Assembly (NCBI GenBank): GCA_022316685.1
Contig: JAKJHU010000030.1
Coordinates: forward strand, 7,776,860-7,840,859
From: Progne subis subis
Taxonomy: Eukaryota > Chordata > Aves > Passeriformes > Hirundinidae
Reading direction: 5' to 3'
Length of the DNA: 64,000 bases
In this document: positions 12,955-25,455 of the stretch, one piece after another
Layout of the letters: each line of letters starts with the position of its first letter
Position numbering within the stretch: position 1 is the stretch's first letter
The notes under the pieces: generated by a model
Database searches by the model: none
What the model was told of the DNA's origin: nothing
The model's input: only the letters and a program-made list of their open reading frames with translations
Program-made: the position numbers and the translations under genes

Positions 12955-13207
12955 TGTTCTGTGCTTAACACTGAGCATAAACTCAGCAGTAATGACAAGA
13001 AAACTGGATTGAAAATCCCTATTTTAATGTAACTCTGAAGAATGAAATCCATTTCTATTTCAAATGTTTAAATTTAGGGAAAATCTAAAAATTAAAATAT
13101 TTTTTATCTATTGCTGCATTTAAGTCACTGTAAAGAGGAGATAAGTGAAAAGGAGTGATGGAAGAGTCTCTGTCCTAAACCCTTCCTTTAGGAGAATAAT
13201 TTTTCCC

Positions 13208-13210
<3 letters not shown>

Positions 13211-13241
<31 letters not shown>
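13211..13241. repeat. Poly(T) run, 31 bases
   Basis: Thirty-one uninterrupted T (poly(A) on the gene strand). It could be the tail of an old minus-strand retroposon, but no recognisable body adjoins it. It is probably unstable in length. Confidence 0.97.
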
Positions 13242-13245
<4 letters not shown>

Positions 13246-13819
13246 AGGACCTGGCATGAATATTCTCTCCTACTTCAGTTTATCATAATCACAGCTCTTC
13301 CTGGAAGAGGATGTTATTCTGATGCATTCTTTTGTAAGTCATGAAATCATGAGCTGAAGTGGGGAAGCTTTCACTCTTTTTCAGAGGAGTTTCTCTTTTT
13401 ATGGCTGATGTAGAGTTTCTATTGTTCTTAACAAAGATAAGACAAATAAATTTGTAGATGATTTACTAAATCTGTCCATGAGCATTCATGCAGAACAGAC
13501 ATAACAAATGATAGAGGAACAGTGACAAACATTAGAAACAGATTGGCAGACAAAGAGATGGGCAGTTTGGATGCAGAAATTTGAAAGTACATCTGGTTTT
13601 ACAAGGGAAAACAGAAGCCACCAAGCATATATTTGCAAATGTTATACTTAATGTCCACAATTAGACGTTAACTGTTTAAGACTCATGCTAGTTCAGTACA
13701 AATTAAAATCATTATACTAATAGTGAAGAGGAACGATTCTAATTATTTTTTAATAGCAAGAAACTGTTCACATGTCTTTGATATGTCCTTTGGATAATCT
13801 AAACATGAATATATTTCTG

Positions 13820-14100
13820 GTGATCCAGGAGTCCTGGCATCCGTGCTGCTCCCGCATTCCCAGCGAAGTGGCAGGGTAGCTGTCAGGCTCACTCTGTCAC
13901 TGATTAAGTTGCTACTTTTGTTTGCAAATTTCTACACAGTGTCCCTGTGCCCAAAGTGATAACGATCACAGTCATTTCCGATTTGTAATCCAGAAACATG
14001 TACAGGCCCTTGCCCTGACGGACCTTCACCGTTCACAAATATGAAGTGACAGCCCCTCCAGCATGATTAATGTAGTGAAAATACAGAGCCGTGAGTCAAA
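13820..14100. promoter_or_regulatory. Candidate conserved non-coding or enhancer block (CpG-retaining)
   Basis: Eight CpG dinucleotides fall between about 13842 and 14092 in a CpG-poor, AT-rich intron. The block is GC-richer than its flanks, has no open frame and matches no repeat I know. It includes a TTTGCAAAT octamer-like site (13920-13928) and GATTAATG (14064-14071). Retained CpGs in non-repeat intronic DNA are compatible with a constrained, hypomethylated element. This is an inference from composition only. Confidence 0.3.
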
Positions 14101-15564
14101 GATGGGATACACCAGTTATTACAAGTCTGTATTTCAATCAGATCTTACATGAATTCTTATCATTTATCACTGATTTTGCTCTCTTGTTCTTCCTTCTACA
14201 ATACTTTTAATTTTACAATAAATCCCAAGTAGGTCAATGAATAACAATAAGACCAATGTTTTCTTGCCAAGTAAAACCACAGTCAGAAGAGTGGTTTAGT
14301 AATAACCCAGAAGCATTTACAATGTAATAAAAAATACATTGAATAAACCAGCCTATCAGAGTAACAGGACTATTAAATAAAAGGAAAATATCCTAGTCCT
14401 TTCAAGCATGCTGTGACTCTTCAGAATCAGAGATAACTGGGGCTTAAAATCAAATATAGATATTCTTAAACTTTCAAGTATTCTAAGTCAGGATTTTACC
14501 TCAATCTCATTTTCATAATGATAGCCATGTGGTACTGTTCTTCTCCCTCATGGGTAAGGAAAAATACCTGTTCTACTGACTTTGTAGTTGCTGTATATAA
14601 AGGCAGACTTTTCAGTCATTAGTTTAACCACATGTGCAGAATATATAAAAATTAGGATAACATTTCCCATGACTACAGCTATTTGATCGAAAGAAGAATT
14701 GACATCAATAATGCACATATCTATCACACTTTGTATTGTAATAGTAGAGAACAAAGTGTTCATGAATGCCAAGGAAAGCTTGGCAGCTGTTACACTGAAC
14801 TGTAGGTTGCAGCCATGTTAATAGTTATACATTCTTCCCAATAGCTGACAATGATGTCTGTGCCCCGTAGACAAAACTTTACAGCACAGCAAATTCTTCA
14901 GTACTGGAAAGAAATAAAAATCCTGTCAAGTACTAAAGAAATGTTGTAACTATGACTCTGGCAAAGTCATATCTGCTGCTCCTGGAGGACCCACAGAAAC
15001 TGTATTGGTTACTGCAGGGTACATTTGAGCCCCAATTTCACCTGCAAATTCCTGTGCCCAAAGCACAGAAAATCTAAATATAAACCATAAAAACATTGAA
15101 AAATAATTGTTCCAAAATAGACATTCTCTTTTTCAAGACAAAGGTTTTCCATGCCTGGTATTGATGCTGATAGAAACAGGTTAACTCTGTGCCATGCCTG
15201 AAGGTTTGATCCAATGAGGGGGGCCAAGAGTGCTAAAGCCAGCTGAGCCATACAAGAGACCTGTGGGCAACAGGTCAGGAAACTCCTGATTCCCCAATGT
15301 ATCCCTATCTCATCTGGATCCAATTCATTGCATTCAGGTGGTGACGTGTTTTCAGTTTCCATTAGGTGAAATAATATGGGGTTAGGATACAGAGTTTTTG
15401 GGGGAGAGGGGATGGCACAGGTAGTCTGGAATTCTGATATATTAAAGTCAAGGGAGGTTTTGCAAGTACCCAAAATCTGGCCAGGATTTAATTCCTGAGG
15501 TTTTCCTTTTTGACTTTCAGCTCCAGAACAGGTAAAAATATTGTCCCAAAGCCAATAAGAATGC

Positions 15565-15581
15565 TTTTTTTTTTTTTTTTT
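15565..15581. repeat. Poly(T) run, 17 bases
   Basis: Seventeen T. On the minus strand it encodes the lysine run of the 202-codon open frame at 15009-15617. Confidence 0.95.
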
Positions 15582-16409
15582 AAAGCTGGCTACAATTCTA
15601 ATCTGCTCTAAAACCAAACATTGGGGGTTTTCCTTACTGTAAACCTATTAACATGCTATTCAAGATTATTTACTTGTGAAAAGTATGCTGCTGACCTTAA
15701 TATAAGTGTGGACATAGGGATTATTAACCATTATTACATTTGGGCTAAACTTCTAACTTCTAGACATGAAAAGAAAACTAAAACAGAAATGCTTCTGTTC
15801 TACTCGGAATAAATTACCATGCTACCACGAATTCCCAGCAGGAAAAAGGAAGGGGAGGCGTAAATTTCTTCACAATGTGTGGAATATTTAATGGATTTCT
15901 GTGTGATAACACTGAAAAGAGTGTCACTGTTCTTTTTGTCAGTGTAAAGACAAAAAGTAGGAAAATAGGGCTCAATTTTTTTCCTTGCAAGTGGGCTGCA
16001 AGGCCACCATAAAGATGTTTTCCTTAAAAGGAAGAATACAGAAAGGATTATGTAAAATGAGCTGCAGAGTTCCAGTTGAGAACTGAACTTCCTGAAAGGT
16101 CAGGTGTTGGGGGTTTGTTTGAAGCTTATCTTTTTGCCTCTTTGCCATTCAAGAGCAGATCTTTCACAGCTGGACAGAAGCAAGATCTCTGCTTTCATGG
16201 CATCCCAAAAAAGGTGATATTCCAAACAGACCTGCAGTTCACTGCTGCTAAATGAGAGAAGGTCATGGCATAAAAACATCTTCCTCATTGTCATCCCCAA
16301 ATCTATGGCATGTGTGAGTAGAGGCTCAGTTGGAACACTGCAATAGCTTGACTGGTCTGAATGACTTTTCTAGGTAGGACTTCCTCTACTTGCCAAAAAG
16401 AAATAGATT

Positions 16410-16428
16410 AAAAAAAAAAAAAAAAAAA
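16410..16428. repeat. Poly(A) run, 19 bases
   Basis: Uninterrupted A run on the + strand. No retroposon body was recognised to its left. Confidence 0.95.
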
Positions 16429-18125
16429 TCTCAAATGTACTACGAAACTCTGCTCTAGATGAAAATTCCTTATCCAACTATGCAGCTGAGTGTCTAGAAA
16501 ATGTGATTCTATTTCCTCTCCTTCACACTCTTGTTAACATCTGTGTTAGTCTCTGTTACTGCAAGATCTCCCTTTACACATGGGGGCACAGCTTTTCATT
16601 GGTGAACCACCTGCCTTTGTGAGTGAAAGCAGATTTTTGCAGGAAGCATAAAGAAATCTATCTACCTGGACAACCAAAATTCCTGAAAGATTTATTTTTC
16701 AATATTACAGAAATGTAAGAGAAAAGTAGTCTAGTTCTTTAATCTTGTATCACCTCCCAGATACTCAGCGCAGATCAGGGATTCACCTAGTTATATATGA
16801 ATGTGATGCGTTCATAATCCTGCTTCTATTTATGTTATGTAGAAGGGATGTGTACTCTGGATTACTAGTGGTTGGAGCTGATTATTCCTGAGAGAGCTCA
16901 AAACAAGGGTTTAATCCGTTCCCCACTTTCCTGGTGGTGACAGTGTACTCCTGTATGTGACAGTCAACTCAGTAATATCTAAGAAGTAGCTTCTGTTTCC
17001 ATCCTGCCAGAAAAGATTTTGTTCAACGGATGGGTCCATGAATTTATCAGGTAAAAGGAGGCTCACACTGATAACTCATCCACTGCTAAAATTAAGAGTG
17101 TGAATCCCTGTTTAGTAACTAACTACAAAACACATATAAATACAAGGAGTGGCTAAAAAACAAGCAATGTTTGAACTTACAGTTTCCTGGCTTCTGTGAG
17201 CTTTCTGCAAGGCTGCTAACTTGTCTGACAAGAAGTCTCTGATTCACCTGTGAAATAATAAACTAAAACATGCACCGTCACAGTAAGTTTGCTTCACAAG
17301 GCAGCCCTAATTTCTTTTTCAAAATAGTATGTTTACACCACATTTCTGAAGGTAGCACTGTGTGAACTACCAAAACCAAAAAGCTGCAGTTATATGTCAC
17401 ATTAACTGCTGATAGAAAAAAGATTTTCTACCAGTTGCTTTTTTTACTTCAGTGCTGTTTTGTATTGGTTAATAAACAAATATTTTCATAAATGTGAATG
17501 GAACTCTTCTACACCTGACTAAAACATGATGCCAACCCCTTTGCCCTTTTATTGTAAAGATGTTCCAGGCAAATTATTAGTGACGTGTAAAAGACTGAAT
17601 TGACCAGTCACAAATATGAAGAACAGCTCAGTGGTGGATGTGTTTCAATGATGTGTTTAAGAATGGCAGAGAGTCTTGGCACAGACTGCACTGCACATCA
17701 GCCAAACCAGCAGAAGAATGTCTGAATCCTTTGCTGCAATGGATCTGCATAATCCTCATCTTTTAGCACATGGTTCACAAAGCCAGTGTGGTAAGAAGGA
17801 TTTTTAATATAAACTGGCTTTATGAGACCTGAAAAGTTAATCAGATTGGTATTTAATTCTATTTCTTTTATGCTTAAAGCCTATTCTTCTTGTGCATGAA
17901 CTGTAAAGCTCTTATTGAGAAGAGCAAGCTGAATGCTAAAAATCAAACATACAGTATATAATTAGCTATGGCAGACTTAGTAGTTGGAGGGATACACTTT
18001 AGGAAATAATCCTGAGCTTTCAAGGAAGGAAATAAATGTTTTATAGTTTTATTCAATTTATAATTCCTGGGATGCTGTGCATAGTTGCCCTTTGGTAACT
18101 CAGCAAAATGGTTGCTTAATAACAA

Positions 18126-18446
18126 ATCACAGAAACATAGAATGTCTTGGGTTTGAAGGGACCTTAAAGACCATACAGTTCCACCCCTGCTGCCATGAGC
18201 AGGGACACCTCCCACTAGACCAGGTTGCCCAGAGCTCCATCCATCCTTGGCCTTGAATACTTAGATGGATGGGGCATTCACATCTTCTCTGGGCAACGTG
18301 TTCCACTGCTTCACCACCCTCACAACAAAGTTCTCCCTAATATCCAATCTAACTCATCCCTTTTTCCAATTTAAAGTAATTCCTCATCCTATCACTACAA
18401 TTCCTGATGAAGATCCCCTTGTAGATCAATTTCAGGTACTGGAAGG
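18126..18446 (-). mobile_element. CR1 LINE, 5'-truncated 3' end
   Basis: The + strand text is the reverse complement of a CR1 3' end: ACATAGAATG, TTGAAGGGACCTTAAAGA, CCATGAGCAGGGACACCTCC, CACTAGACCAGGTTGCCCAG, CTCTGGGCAACGTGTTCC, CTTCACCACCCTCA and CTAATATCCAATCTAACTC follow one another in the known CR1 order. The element therefore lies on the minus strand, with its 3' end at the low coordinate, the same direction as ANGPT1. It is truncated at its 5' side, as most avian CR1 copies are, and lacks protein-coding capacity. Confidence 0.92.
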
Positions 18447-20884
18447 ATTTATTATTTAATTACAATCATTTAATAAGAAATTGAGTGAATTTTAATTGCT
18501 ATGAATATCCTTCCAGAACAGTTTTATGCATAATAAGATATAAACACAAAAACATGTTTTATTGTCTGTTGAATGATTTTAAATTATTTTTGTGTTATGT
18601 GTTATTTAAAAATAAATTAGTATGTTTTTTTCTCAGAAAATTGTGTGAGATAAATAAATTGAATTTCAAAGTGCAGGCCAGTATTTCTGCTAGAAATAGG
18701 CTATTTCACTTAAAAAATAAAAACCTTTAACAGAACATCAGAACTGATGGCACAACATGAAAGTTATATTTAATTTGTGGTAACTTTCAAAATCAGATTA
18801 AATTAGATATTTCAACAGTCTTCCTAATTTTGTTTAAAATTGCATTTGCTTCTCAGATTTAATGAAACTTTAATACCAATAAAGGACAAATTATTTAGCT
18901 CATTAAATTAAATTTAAATTCATACAGTTTTTCCAACATAAATAAATTATCCAAATATATTTATCCAGACAAAACTAATGTGATGTTCAATTAAGAGAAC
19001 AGAGCATTACATAATAATCTAAATCCACACAGTTACTAGAAATATTTTTATAAGACAATGCCAACTTAAAGTCCACGTTCTCTTCAGACTTTTTTATCTT
19101 AGTTATGCTCTTTCCAAGTAATACCAACAGTAATATGTAAATGAGTGCTGAGAGAAAGAAAGCATTTCTGGTAAGTTTGTTTGGTTTTCATACCTAATGG
19201 CATTTTGTCTCTGTTCAATTTCTACTCATTTAACTGTGCCCAGGAAGAGCCATAAATAATGTCAAGATGATAATGTCAGTCTACACATAAGCCCAACTCT
19301 TACCATAGCTAGGCAACTTCAAACAGAGACAAATCAGTATAATTTATGAGTTCTGTTGTTTGAAAAAGAAGAAGGACTTGTCAGTCCCAGCCTTTGCACA
19401 ATGTAGGGATCAATATTATCAAGCATGTATATGACTGTACTGGTGCATTTGTTATTACATGGTCTGCTCTCACAGAGATCTCAGTACAGAATCAGGCCCT
19501 CTGAACTGAAGAGAAACCAGTAAACTATTTCATCAAACTCTCTGAAATCTGATAAATGGAAGTGCCTTTGACTGCACTGACCTATGTGGTATTTTACAAG
19601 AGAGCTGATTATGACGGGATGTCCTGACCATTAATAATTTTCTGAGTTGTGCAGTTAAACCAAAAGAGTCCTCCTTCTTTTTCATTCTCAGCTATCTGCA
19701 TAAAAGGCTACTCATGATCTCATTAAAGACAGTGGCTTGAGTAAGGGTTCTCTGGTGGTTTTCTGCCTATTGATGATCCACTCTTTTACAATGTAGTTTG
19801 TAGTTCTTTCTTTGACTGTAGGAATGCACGTCAGTTATCTCTTCAAAGAAACCCTCAATTCACTTTAAATCAGCTACTCAAAGGTTTATATTTACTTAAA
19901 AAGCCTTAGCATCTCCTCAAAAAGAATCCTTATTTTGGCTTAATTTCCACTGCTGGATTTTCACTGGACTTGTTTCTGCCACTGCAACTCAGTACTAACT
20001 TTGTTAGGTTCAGCCACAGAAATGTTTTGTCACCATGGCTACACAGAATTAAGCACACTGGATATGGTGCTGTAAAAGCTGGACATTCAGCAAAGCCTGA
20101 GGCCAATCCAGGCCTCAGTTTAAACACGGAGACTTTCCACAATCCCTGGGATGATTCACAGGCACACACACGATTTGTACTTAATCTGGGGAATGAGGTG
20201 CAGAGTGTTCAGAAGGCTGGTAGATCCAACCTCTGGGCTTCATCCCACACATCCCCTTCATTTCAAAACTGTCTTCAGTGTTTTTAACTCCATTGCTTTT
20301 CCCTCCTCACATCTTCAGCTTTTTCTCTGGTTTAATTATCCACTTGCAAAACAGAAATTTAAGTTTAAAGCCTAACTTTGATCTCAGATGTCATAACATA
20401 AACAACAGATGCAAATACTTCTTTGGTGACCACTAATCTGTCTGTAAATCTTCTGTTGAATCAGAGCTAAAAATAATGACACTCTGTGAAATTTGGCATA
20501 ATTCATCTCTTTTACACTCTGGGAAAACAGAAAAATACTGCTAACTTGAAGAAGTTTCTGAGTTTAAGATATCTCATAGATGGTTCATTGTATACCTTAG
20601 TGTCATGGGAGATATGGAGGAGCAGCTGTAAACTCTGTTTTACTGCATTTATAAAATGTAGATTTTTTTCTCTTTGTTTGCTTTTCTTAACAAGGAAACT
20701 GTGAGTCACTCAAATAAATTTGCCAGAATTAGCCCTCCCAGATCACCTCTTTTATAAGAATATTCTTTTAGGTTTACAAGTTGAGGGTACAACTTTACTA
20801 CTGTGGTTTACTGTTTCCTTTACCCTGGGCACTAGAACAATTCTGCATTAATGACATTAAACCTGTCATTTCACTAATATTTCC

Positions 20885-20954
20885 CAATAGGCCGTGGCAG
20901 GAGCTGTTATATGATTAATGGTTTCAGAGATGATTGTTGAAATCCTAACTTCTG
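20885..20954 (+). repeat. 70-bp direct repeat, copy 1
   Basis: Begins CAATAGGCCGTGGCAGGAGC and runs through TTATATGATTAATGG and GATGATTGTTGAAAT to CTAACTTCTG. It is repeated in the same orientation exactly 980 bp to the right with about four differences, three of them C/T or G/A. The sequences before and after the two copies differ. Confidence 0.95.
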
Positions 20955-21864
20955 TTAAAGCAGCTAACCTAAAACCAAAAAAATGCATTTTTTCAGCTAA
21001 ATGTTGCCAATTGTACGGAGAGCTAACAGTGCCAAACTAAACTGTATACATAGCATTGACTACAGAATATCCACCTTGCCTTCCTATAGATCATTTTTGT
21101 CAAGGTACAGAGGGTTCACTGTCTTATTCCTACAAGGTATTCCTCTATAGTATAAAAGCTATTCATTATGTCTCCAGATTGTATCTCTTATATAAATGAA
21201 GAAGTACAGGAACATTTTTAAGAATAGTCTTTTAGGACAAGAATCCCAAAGATGCCAGAGTTTATATTTATAAAGAGAGGTTTGGAACAAAGAGCAATAT
21301 CTGAATTTCTCATACAACAAAAGATTAAACTCTAAGGAACATGATTCATGGGCACAAATCCAGTTAGCAGTTTAATGTGTGTCTCACTCAGATACTTCCT
21401 CATGAATTAGCTGTCATTTACTCAGTTACAGAAAACTAATTTACCTGGGTTTAATTTTGAGACACCATCACATAAGTAGAAAACAGGACTTCTACTCCCT
21501 CCTCAATCTGCGGGATTACAGGCCTGCAAATCCTCTTCAAAGAGTTTAGTCCACAAAAATATTAGCTAGGATGGGTCAAATGTGTTTTCTATTCCTCTAT
21601 TCTCCATAATGGCTAAAGCAGAACCATTATCCCATGAAGAGCATAAGGTAATGCTAAAGATGAAGTGCTCTAGTACGACTGTGCTCTGACAGCCCATCAA
21701 TACATGTGTCAGGTCTAAGAACTCGTCTTTTTTCTGAATATTGTGTATGAATTTTGCAAGGGATATTAAATAAATATACAATTTATTTTCTCTTGATAAT
21801 TAAACTGTTAACTTACAGAAAAAATGGCACTGTACTTCATGGTGAGTTTAAGATTTCAGATGTG

Positions 21865-21934
21865 CAATAGGCCATGGCAGGAGCTGTTATATGATTAATG
21901 GTTTTAGAGATGATTGTTGAAATTCTAACTACTG
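21865..21934 (+). repeat. 70-bp direct repeat, copy 2
   Basis: Second copy of the element at 20885-20954, about 94% identical over 70 bp by eye. It carries A for G in GCC(A/G)TGG, T for C in GGTTT(T/C)AG and in AAAT(T/C)CTAACT, and A for T near the end. Confidence 0.95.
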
Positions 21935-22783
21935 GGACAGTTTCTGAAGACAGTGATGTGAAAAAACATACTTATCAATACACTGGCTTGAAGATTCTCA
22001 TGTTGGGTGTTCCCAGCCAAATCCATTATAAATTAATAAAATGCTTAAATTTATGTGCCTCCATATCATTAAAATTCCACTGTAGGCATCAGATTTTTTT
22101 TAATCTGTGGTTTATGCCCATACTGTATGTCTGTACCTAATTCCCACAGATTTTATATTTGAAAAGTAGAAAAATATTGAGACAATTGCTCTAAAATTTT
22201 CTGCATAAACAAACCTTTGGCTTGAAATATTTTGATCCCAGGAGTTGTCACACCCCACCTGCACAAAAGTTTCACTGCATTCAACTTGGACTGAACTCTT
22301 CCAAAGAAATTAGGAGACAGCTATACACACATACTGGATGTCCAGCCTGTGATGTTTTAAGAGACAGAATAGTTATCCTTACAGAAATTAAGGATTTCAT
22401 GGGACTTGGCCCCCATAAGATTTCTTTTAAACTGTTTACCTATTATGTGGATGTCTACTCACAACAACCCTAAAATGCTCATCAAAACCACTCAATTTTG
22501 TGCTGTGGACATGTTTAATACTTACAAGACAGCCAGCGGCTATTTTTAAGAAAATATTGTTACAGATGAAAGTGGCATTGAAAGAAATAACGTGACACAG
22601 CCAATAAAAACAGGTTTCAAATGAACTGCTTTTTATCAGTCATCACTTAAATGAAATAGAGCTTCTGGCTTTTTTTCCCAAATAATGTGGTTTCTGATAT
22701 TATATCCACTTGAAAGTGCTATTATCAGTTTGTGACTACCTACATGGGTTACGATTGTGGAAGCAAAACTGACCATGCAAAAC

Positions 22784-22797
22784 TTTTTTTTTTTTTT
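22784..22797. repeat. Poly(T) run, 14 bases
   Basis: Short homopolymer followed by CCCC; no associated element was recognised. Confidence 0.9.
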
Positions 22798-23188
22798 CCC
22801 CTAGAGAATCCATTTAGTTCTTTCTAATGGTTCCTGTTCATTTATAACAGGATTTTTGTTTCCTGGGATTCAGATAAGGAACAAGGGATATAGGAATATC
22901 AATCTATCACATTTCAAGAATGCAATTAAATACCTCACTTTTAATAGTGACAGCTTGATTACTGCTCATCTAGGGTTTAGAGCACGGCTGTTAGGATTTG
23001 GTGATAGAGGACCACATCCTCAAGTGTTATACAGCACCACAAAGCTCTGTGAAAAAGCTGGGGATCTTCAGGTTTCGAAAGAAGCCATAAATATACAATC
23101 ACATCCTTCTAAAACATGCATAGTTTTCATAGATGAGGAAATTTATAAATGTCAGAGGATCACCTGTCATTAAAGCAACTGAGGAAAT

Positions 23189-23273
23189 TTTCATTCTCCC
23201 TTTCCACTTGCTTTAATTTTCTCTTTTCCCCTTCCCCTCCTCTTATTCTTTTCTGCCTTTCTCCTTCCCTTTG
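23189..23273. repeat. Pyrimidine-rich tract
   Basis: About 85 bases made up nearly all of C and T on the + strand, with TTTTCCCCTTCCCCTCCTC at the core and few purine interruptions. Purine-pyrimidine tracts of this kind can adopt triplex structure, but the interruptions make a mirror repeat imperfect. Confidence 0.7.
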
Positions 23274-24364
23274 TAATATAAGGCAGGTTTTCTGAAATAA
23301 TTCTGAAATAATTCAGGTTTTCCAGAAGTTTAAAGGATATGGGATGCTGTACTCTGATGGTACTTAGCCTTTTAGGTGGTACTTAGCTCATATTTAGCTT
23401 CTTAGGAGATTAAGGAGCATTTACAACCCTGCTCTCAGGCTGTGACTGCAAATATACCTTCCTGGTTCTACCTGCAGGAGGATTTAGAGAGCTCAAACAC
23501 TTTAATGAATGCAACACTGGCAGATTTTGGCTTGAGGTAGCGTGGTTCAACTCAAGACATTCAGGATATCTTTAACAACGATTTATTTGAAAGAGGTGGT
23601 AGGCATTGATAAGTTGGAGGTTGTTTCTCCTCTGCTGTTGGCTGCCAAGACATTTTGTTAACAAGAGATGATGACAGTTTATAGGATTATGGTGATTTGC
23701 CCGAAAAAAACATCCACTCTCATTAATTCCAGTTCTATTTTGCAATCTCTCTGAAAAAACTTATCTTGCATATTTTGCATTCCCTTATTTACATCACAGA
23801 ATTTTCTTTCCTTCTCACACTTTTTTTACAGCTTTCTTTTTCTTTGTGGCCGTCTGATTATGCATCTTATGTCTGCATGTTTAAGCAAAAGCATTCAGCA
23901 CAATCTTTCATCACATCATTATCTTTTTGCATAGAAATCTCTTAGCCCTGTCTTAGCAAAACCCTCACTTATTTCATTGAAAACCTGTTTAACACTGTGA
24001 AATTGACACAGATTGTATTTAATGGAAGAATGACTTTAGGTTGAGAAGCCTTTATTGCAATGTATAGTCACTGAGTAGATAATCTTTACTGTATGTGCCT
24101 CCTGGGGGTGATTTGGATTAGGCATTTTCTAGCTGAATAAAGTACTTAACAAAAGAACTATTTTCCCATCTATGCATACAGCTCTACTGTGCAAATACCA
24201 TTACTGCCAGCTGAAATTACATAGTTAACATCCATAGGTCACATGCACAATTTCTACTGATGTTAGAGGGAACACTATATTTGTATGGAAAAAGGTTAGT
24301 TCATGGTGCTAAGAGAGAGTGGGAAGAAATGAAATATTCAAATATAACATGAGAGTGAAGCTAC

Positions 24365-24426
24365 AGGCCTGATTCTGCTTTCATTCCAATCGTTTGGATT
24401 TGTATGACTTCATTCCAGCTTACTCC
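24365..24426 (+). repeat. Fragment of an ancient amniote repeat ('GGCCTGATTCTGCT' type)
   Basis: AGGCCTGATTCTGCTTTCATT is followed by a diverged middle and TTCATTCCAGCTTACTCC. It resembles the same widespread amniote repeat text seen at 12892-12954. It is old, short and unassigned to a named family. Confidence 0.35.
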
Positions 24427-25159
24427 ACTAGTTGTGTTACTAAGAATTTCCAGGACCAAGAGTGGTAGTTTATTTAAGAGGGAAAAATATGACCTTTGAA
24501 AGCAAGCAACTGGCGAAGAAGAAACTTTTAAAACCTATAACATCAATGTTTCTGTTTTCCTTCAAATTTCAGATCTTATCTTCAACTATCTGACTCAGCT
24601 GGAGATAATGAAGTTGATTAGTGCTGAATAAGGAATCTACACCTTTAACAACAGTTCATATTCATAGGTCTTTAGCCAATTGCATGATGGACAACTTTCT
24701 CTGGGCAATCTGTGCAAACTGACAAAGATCCCAGAGCAGTTCCTGTGGATTCTTGATGGAATGTGGTGTAAGTATAAACCAGTTCAATATTTAGCAATTT
24801 TTAAAAAGCAAGCGTTTTTCCTAAAGAGCAATGGAGTATTTATTTTGGTTAAAATGCGTTGCAAGCTCTGTGCTTGTTACATATCCTGTAAAACTACTCT
24901 GGTTCAGCAAAATGGCTTCCATCTTCTGTTAGACTAAAAAAATCCACTGTGGTAATCTGATCTAATTCATCATTTTATGAAACAAGTTGACATTTCAGTA
25001 ACATTTCCTATTGCTTCATTACCTTGGGAAATAAGTTGGTGGGTTAAAGGAGAAGGTAAATAAACATACTGAGAGAATGTACATACTTTAACACTGGCAC
25101 TAATTAAAGTATTTTCTTAAGAAATTAAATATGACAAAAGAAGAAAGACATAAAATGTC

Positions 25160-25455
25160 TATACAGATTTATGCCAAAGGTTCATCTTGTTCAGAATCCT
25201 GCTTCTGACAATGATCAATACCAGAAGCCCAGGGCAGTATATTCTCCCTCAGTTTAGGAACTTTGTGAGATAAATTCTTATGTAGACAACTGTACTTTAT
25301 GGTCACTGCTGGACTCTATACTCATGCATTTATCTAATATAATTTAAAAAAAAAAAAATCTAATTTTGGTGTCCACAACATCCTGTGGCAGAGTTCCATA
25401 ATTTTATTATGCATCATGAGAAAAAGTACTCTTCCCTTTTTTGTTTTTCCCTAAG
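25160..25455 (-). mobile_element. Old CR1/L3-like LINE 3' fragment
   Basis: The + strand carries, in order, AGAATCCTGCTTCTGACAAT, CAATACCAGAAGCCCAG, an A run, AACATCCTGTGGCAGAGTTC and ATGAGAAAAAGTACTCTTCC. This order matches the antisense of an old CR1-clade LINE 3' end, known from reptiles and birds, that reads 'CATCCTGTCTCTGACAATGGCCAGTACCAGATGC', then 'ATCCTGTGGCAGTGAGTTCCA', then 'TGTGAAAAAGTACTTCC'. Divergence is much higher than for the copy at 18126. The exact subfamily is uncertain. Confidence 0.65.

Larger units (their letters stand above)
11348..18125 (-). other. ANGPT1: ANGPT1 intron 1 segment between ERVK LTR and CR1
   Basis: AT-rich intron with a weak ancient repeat (12892-12954), a 31-T run (13211-13241), a CpG-retaining block (about 13820-14100), a 202-codon open frame (15009-15617), a T run (15565-15581) and an A run (16410-16428). 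No exon with good splice sites and recognisable protein was found. Confidence 0.7.
18447..25159 (-). other. ANGPT1: ANGPT1 intron 1, no gene seen
   Basis: AT-rich intron. It holds a pair of 70-bp repeats (20885-20954 and 21865-21934), a T run (22784-22797), a pyrimidine-rich tract (about 23189-23273) and a weak ancient repeat (24365-24426). A somewhat GC-richer patch at 20000-20290 is open in three frames for 74-105 codons but resembles no protein I know. Confidence 0.7.

Noticed and set aside
12666..13052. 128-codon minus-strand frame with a hydrophobic, signal-peptide-like start
   Set aside because: Part of it is explained by an ancient repeat fragment, it lacks splice support and no domain is recognisable.
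23120..23190. MIR-like text (AGATGAGGAAATTT)
   Set aside because: Only about 15 bases match, too little to separate from chance.
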